A stretch of DNA of 10,323 nt from Bacillota bacterium (lineage in GTDB: Bacteria; Bacillota; Clostridia; Oscillospirales; Oscillospiraceae), in contig JAEWRY010000005.1 in assembly GCA_023459875.1 (NCBI GenBank), forward strand, positions 1 through 10,323, in the 5' to 3' direction. Below are positions 7,968 to 10,323 of the stretch, one piece after another. Positions within the stretch are counted from its first letter, which is position 1, and each line of letters opens with the position of its first letter. The notes below the pieces were generated by a model that saw only the letters and a list, made by a program, of their open reading frames with translations, was not told the DNA's origin and searched no databases. A program made the translations under genes and the position numbers.

Positions 7968-9429
7968 GAGTGTTTCCTCCTACCTTGTATTTTTCAATAA
8001 GCTGAGGGTAATGTACGAATGGCTCTGAAACAGAAAGCCGATCCAGTAGCTCAGCCTTTCCAGCATCAGTTGGAATTTGGTCAAGCAAATCTTGGAGTAG
8101 CGCCCCAACAACTTGCACCGTAACTTCCGTTTCATTTTCCACAGGCTTATCAGAATTCAAATCTAAATATAGTGAACTGAGGGGAAGTTCGCTCTCAATC
8201 GCCTTTAGAAGATTTTCTATATTTTTCTTTACCCGTTGCGATTCGCCTTCAAATACTTCAAGTAGCGGATGGTCTCTATTTATAGTGTAATACGTTCCGC
8301 CTTGTTTTCCCTTAAACCGTTGCCAGACATGGACTATGGAGTCATTAGTTTCTTTCTTTCCACGGAACACCCACGTTCTCTTGCTGTTTTCGGCAAGTCT
8401 TTCAACTACTGAATCAAGATTGTTTCGCACTTCTTCTGGTGGCATTGCAGTGGATTTCTTTATATCAAGTGTCCAGAGGTTATCCAGTTCATTAGGAATA
8501 TCAACTTGAACACGAGCCAGTTTAGAGAGCTCGGCCTGCCTCATCATCCGAAACCATGTACCCCATACCAACAAACGTTTATTTCTATAAATATAAAAAC
8601 CTTGGCTTTTACGCAACCCATCTTTGCCGCCAAGAGCTACTATTTCCTCGTTGGTTAAGTTTGAGATATGGGGGAGTATATATGGACGGACAATAACCTT
8701 TGAACCTTCAATATTCATGATTTCATCAGACATTATCTGTGTATTCCGTTTTGAAAGGAATGGGTCGGCAGGTTCGACAGGAGTGTTATTCATCCTTATT
8801 TGTATTCTCTTTAGTCCTGGCTCACCGCTAATATATCGGTGAAAAACCAAAGAGAGGTGACTACGCACATCATCCATCTTTTTCCCCATGGAACGGCCAA
8901 AGTCCAATTCACCGACTTTAAGCCTATCAAGATTTTGCCAAACCACAAGAGTTCCTGATTCGAGTTTCTGCAACTCCTCAATTTGAGGGATTACATTGAA
9001 ATCTTCTTCCGAATCAAGAACTAATAGCGACCAATCGTGAGCATTGATTACATGATCAATGTCCCAACGACAAGCTTCAATATGGTTATATTGTTTACTA
9101 ACGACAGTTAGCGTTCGGCATTGCGATAATGATGCCGTTTTCAATCCCAACCCAAAACGTCCTAAGTCATTTGCGGCACGTTTCTCGTTGGGATTTTGAC
9201 TGCCATAACGCATTGCGGTTTCAAGAGCCTCCACATCCATACCGTAGCCATCATCAAGAATAGCTATGTAAGAATCCCCCACTGGAAAGAAGAAGATTTC
9301 AATGCATGAAGCTGATGCCGATATACTGTTATCGACTATATCAGCAATTGCCGTCTCTAATGTGTAGCCAATGGCGCGAGTAGATTCTATTAGTGTTGGC
9401 GCATAAGGCGGGAGAGGCTTTGTCTTCAT
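7954..9429 (-). CDS. MORC/MutL-like GHKL ATPase
   Basis: A 491-residue GHKL-superfamily ATPase (Hsp90/MutL type). The N-terminal nucleotide-binding site is complete: N-box ADIVDNS at 29-35 with Mg-binding Asn34, DDGYGM at 59-64, and the ATP-lid motif GRFGLGLKTAS at 90-100. At the position of the MutL catalytic Glu (four before the Asn) there is Asp30. I believe this is usual for this bacterial branch, not a defect. A central S5-like region is likely around 180-330. Such proteins dimerise on ATP binding and can act as a DNA clamp; they are the proposed bacterial relatives of eukaryotic MORC proteins. It is the first gene of the operon. AAAGGAG (9437-9443) lies seven bases before the ATG. It probably acts as sensor or loader for the Z1 and nuclease subunits (inference). 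Confidence 0.93.
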   Translation of the reverse strand: MKTKPLPPYAPTLIESTRAIGYTLETAIADIVDNSISASASCIEIFFFPVGDSYIAILDDGYGMDVEALETAMRYGSQNPNEKRAANDLGRFGLGLKTASLSQCRTLTVVSKQYNHIEACRWDIDHVINAHDWSLLVLDSEEDFNVIPQIEELQKLESGTLVVWQNLDRLKVGELDFGRSMGKKMDDVRSHLSLVFHRYISGEPGLKRIQIRMNNTPVEPADPFLSKRNTQIMSDEIMNIEGSKVIVRPYILPHISNLTNEEIVALGGKDGLRKSQGFYIYRNKRLLVWGTWFRMMRQAELSKLARVQVDIPNELDNLWTLDIKKSTAMPPEEVRNNLDSVVERLAENSKRTWVFRGKKETNDSIVHVWQRFKGKQGGTYYTINRDHPLLEVFEGESQRVKKNIENLLKAIESELPLSSLYLDLNSDKPVENETEVTVQVVGALLQDLLDQIPTDAGKAELLDRLSVSEPFVHYPQLIEKYKVGGNTHGGN

Positions 9430-9494
9430 ATAATGACTCCTTTCGCAATGAAAGTTAATTGCAAGGTACTGGTAAAATCGATTATTACAAATAA

Positions 9495-9522
9495 ATTATA
9501 GCATATTATGGAATAAATACAA
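9495..9522 (-). promoter_or_regulatory. Extended -10 promoter of the defence operon
   Basis: On the minus strand a perfect TATAAT (9495-9500) is preceded by TG one base away, making an extended -10. A poor -35 (TTGTAT, 9517-9522) lies 16 bases upstream. Transcription would start near 9488 and give a leader of about 60 nt before the first ATG at 9429. It is the only good promoter I find for the five genes; I saw no convincing internal promoter ahead of the methyltransferase. Confidence 0.75.
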
Positions 9523-9525
9523 TAA

Positions 9526-9543
9526 ACGAATTGCTTGTTTCGT
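9526..9543. promoter_or_regulatory. Possible operator: imperfect inverted repeat by the -35
   Basis: ACGAA (9526-9530) and TTCGT (9539-9543) form a spaced inverted repeat just upstream of the operon's weak -35. A second short inverted repeat, GCAAT (9445-9449) with ATTGC (9458-9462), lies in the leader before the ribosome binding site. Either could bind a host regulator, since no regulator gene is encoded here. Five-base arms occur often by chance in AT-rich DNA. Confidence 0.22.
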
Positions 9544-9610
9544 GGTTTTTTGACAATCACAAATAAAGAGAAGTACTCTTTTCAGTAGCCTCTCCATTCG
9601 TTCAAAGTGT

Positions 9611-9669
9611 AAAAAGGGCGCTAACTTTATCGGCTTTCATTCAGCCTTAAAAATCAGCGCCCTTTTTTT
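9611..9669. terminator. Bidirectional terminator with inner hairpin
   Basis: AAAAAGGGCGCT (9611-9622) pairs perfectly with AGCGCCCTTTTT (9656-9667), giving a 12-bp stem. Inside it a second small hairpin forms from GGCT (9632-9635) and AGCC (9643-9646). T runs follow the GC stem on both strands, so it could stop transcription in either direction. It lies upstream of the operon promoter and would insulate it from tRNA-operon read-through. Confidence 0.7.
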
Positions 9670-9697
9670 CAGTTTGTTTCTTTGATTGCATTTTGAG

Positions 9698-9739
9698 TGG
9701 CGCCCTTTTTCATTTCACTCTGTTATGAAAAGGGCGCCA
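9698..9739. repeat. Second GGGCGCC inverted repeat
   Basis: The arm at 9698-9713 pairs with 9725-9739 over 15 bp with one bulged T, around an 11-nt loop. Its GGCGCCCTTTT core is shared with the terminator at 9611-9669, so four arms carrying the same word lie within 130 bases and alternative pairings are possible. It has no clean external T tract, so its role as a terminator is uncertain. Confidence 0.7.
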
Positions 9740-9758
9740 TTCTTATTCGTTTTTACTT

Positions 9759-9783
9759 GTAGGTTTGAATCCTGCCTGAGTGA
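9759..9783 (+). pseudogene. Isolated tRNA T-arm-like remnant
   Basis: GTAGG, loop TTTGAAT and CCTGC (9759-9775) form a T-arm with one G-U pair. Eight bases that could be an acceptor strand plus discriminator follow, running straight into the right repeat. The 60 bases upstream contain no anticodon or D-arm. If the left repeat outside this window is preceded by a complete plus-strand tRNA with the same 3' end, this is the displaced half of an attachment site. The resemblance is short and could be chance. Confidence 0.4.
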
Positions 9784-9901
9784 AGCTTTTACTCTAATAA
9801 ATCTACGAAAAAAGGACTTCCACTTTTTATCGTGGAAGCCCTCGAAAGGCTTGGATTTACTGGCTTTGTAAGCAATAAATCTTTTTTACCTTTTGTTTTT
9901 G
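9778..9901. repeat. Right copy of 124-bp flanking direct repeat
   Basis: This matches 1-124 with seven mismatches and no gaps. The hairpin is conserved (9814-9823 with 9832-9841): an A-T pair in the left copy is G-C here, a compensatory change, while one further pair has become A-C. The repeat ends two bases before the 3' end of tRNA-Leu. The pair of repeats brackets about 9.65 kb that includes the entire defence operon. Confidence 0.9.
9808..9841 (-). terminator. Terminator of the tRNA-Tyr/tRNA-Leu operon
   Basis: A hairpin of nine paired positions and one mismatch is followed on the minus strand by six U. It lies about 60 nt downstream of the mature 3' end of tRNA-Leu, the last gene of the tRNA unit. 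It is homologous to the hairpin at 31-64. Confidence 0.75.
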
Positions 9902-9902
9902 C

Positions 9903-9986
9903 TGCTGGTGGCCGGACTTGAACCGGCACGGGATTGCTCCCGAAGGATTTTAAGTCCTTTGCGTCTGCCTATTCCGCCACACCAGC
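9903..9986 (-). tRNA. tRNA-Leu (anticodon UAA)
   Basis: An 84-nt class II tRNA. The acceptor strands GCTGGTG (9980-9986) and CACCAGC (9904-9910) pair perfectly. The T-arm is GCCGG-TTCAAGT-CCGGC. The anticodon loop CTTAAAA carries UAA between AAGGA and TCCTT stems. A variable arm with a GGGA...TCCC stem is present, as expected for leucine. CCA is not encoded. It lies 19 nt downstream of tRNA-Tyr and is co-transcribed with it. Confidence 0.96.
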
Positions 9987-10005
9987 AAGGTGTGCCGATA
10001 CCAAA

Positions 10006-10087
10006 TGGATGGAGGTGGATTCGAACCACCGAAGCAATTTGCAGCAGATTTACAGTCTGTCCCCTTTGGCCACTCGGGAATCCATCC
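10006..10087 (-). tRNA. tRNA-Tyr (anticodon GUA)
   Basis: An 82-nt class II tRNA with acceptor strands GGATGGA (10081-10087) and TCCATCC (10007-10013), a T-arm with loop TTCGAAT, and anticodon loop CTGTAAA carrying GUA. A long variable arm is present, as in bacterial tyrosine tRNAs. CCA is not encoded. It is the first gene of a two-tRNA transcript. Confidence 0.96.
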
Positions 10088-10109
10088 ACATTTCATGTGG
10101 TTCCTGTCA

Positions 10110-10138
10110 GTTATATCATATCGCTATTTAAATTGCAA
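10110..10138 (-). promoter_or_regulatory. Promoter of the tRNA-Tyr/tRNA-Leu operon
   Basis: On the minus strand TTGCAA (10133-10138) and TATAAC (10110-10115) are 17 bases apart, a near-consensus sigma-A promoter. The -35 box lies inside the last codons of the upstream protein gene. The predicted leader is about 16 nt and includes a perfect 6-bp hairpin (10086-10100) abutting the tRNA 5' end. Confidence 0.75.
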
Positions 10139-10323
10139 GAACTTTTTCATCGTCTTTTTAGGGGATTTAAGGACAATACATGCCGTTGGAGGCAGTGTTA
10201 CTTTGACCTTGCCGGAAATAATAGGATATTCCTTCTGCTCCGTATTATAGCCTGTTTTCGACGTCAGAATCAAACGTGTCATTACTCCCTCTTTGGGCGT
10301 GCCTAAGTACCATACCGGAATCT
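10124..10323 (-). CDS. 3' end of a gene, possibly alpha-amylase-type glycoside hydrolase
   Basis: The minus-strand frame is open from the window edge to a TAG at 10124-10126, giving about 66 C-terminal residues; the start lies outside. The peptide includes VWYLGTPKEGVMTRLIL, then KVKVTLPPTACIVLKSPK, and a basic end. A strand ending in a V-x-LPP-x-x-x-IVLK pattern resembles the C-terminal beta domain of alpha-amylase family (GH13) enzymes, where a similar 'LPP...VVL' strand closes the protein. This is a resemblance by eye only. The length and codon pattern support a real coding region, and it belongs to the host backbone rather than the defence cassette. No terminator separates it from the tRNA promoter. 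Confidence 0.6.
   Translation of the reverse strand, partial: IPVWYLGTPKEGVMTRLILTSKTGYNTEQKEYPIISGKVKVTLPPTACIVLKSPKKTMKKFLQFK

Noticed and set aside
9430..9490. Riboswitch or structured leader before the first gene
   Set aside because: The leader is about 60 nt, AT-rich, and holds only one weak 5-bp inverted repeat; no known aptamer pattern is seen.
9686..9871. Plus-strand open frame of 61 codons
   Set aside because: It runs through an inverted repeat, the T-arm remnant and the direct repeat; the composition is not protein-like and there is no ribosome binding site.
9893..10306. Plus-strand open frames over the tRNA region
   Set aside because: They are antisense readings of tRNA-Leu and tRNA-Tyr (peptides such as GGFEPPKQFAADLQS are a known artefact of tRNA-Tyr) and of the 3' end of the minus-strand protein gene.
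1..10323. CRISPR array, integrase, transposase, toxin-antitoxin pair or controller gene
   Set aside because: I read both strands for these and found no spaced short repeats, no tyrosine or serine recombinase motifs, no DDE protein and no small helix-turn-helix gene.

Overview
The window looks like chromosomal DNA of a low-to-moderate GC Firmicute, most likely a gut-type member of the Clostridia. This rests on strong GGAGG-type ribosome binding sites, sigma-A-like promoters with T/A-rich spacers, U-tract hairpin terminators, and a tRNA-Tyr/tRNA-Leu pair behind the 3' end of what may be an alpha-amylase-type gene. The genus cannot be read from the sequence.

From about 520 to 9429, one strand (minus) carries a single five-gene operon. 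Its order of transcription is: a MORC/MutL-like GHKL ATPase (9429-7954), a large Z1-domain helicase-like ATPase (7967-5205), a DUF4420-type PD-(D/E)XK nuclease (5208-4267), an AIPR protein (4262-2172) and a C5-cytosine DNA methyltransferase (2175-520). Every junction is either overlapping (14, 4 and 4 nt) or separated by only 4 nt. An extended -10 promoter lies at 9495-9522 and a U-tract hairpin terminator at 371-403. This is a multi-subunit restriction-modification-like defence operon. The methylase would mark self DNA, the two ATPases would sense or remodel DNA, the DUF4420 protein is the likely nuclease, and AIPR is a second possible effector. The family association (MutL/MORC-type ATPase + Z1 + nuclease + C5 methylase) was described computationally by Iyer, Abhiman and Aravind (2008). 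As far as I know its mechanism is largely uncharacterised, and I cannot tell whether this exact five-gene version has been tested.

The operon sits between two 124-bp direct repeats (1-124 and 9778-9901, seven mismatches by my alignment). Each repeat contains a minus-strand terminator hairpin, and each ends exactly where a tRNA 3' end begins. On the right this is the intact tRNA-Leu(UAA). On the left it is only a roughly 28-nt 3' fragment of a different tRNA-like sequence. A lone T-arm-like sequence on the plus strand directly precedes the right repeat. No integrase or transposase lies between the repeats, so the region reads as a defence cassette inserted or exchanged at a tRNA terminator hotspot without its own recombinase.

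The right edge (9903-10323) is ordinary core DNA: tRNA-Leu(UAA), tRNA-Tyr(GUA), their promoter, and the 3' end of a minus-strand gene that runs out of the window. The gene-free stretches (1-519 and 9430-9902) hold only repeats, terminators, tRNA remnants and the operon promoter.
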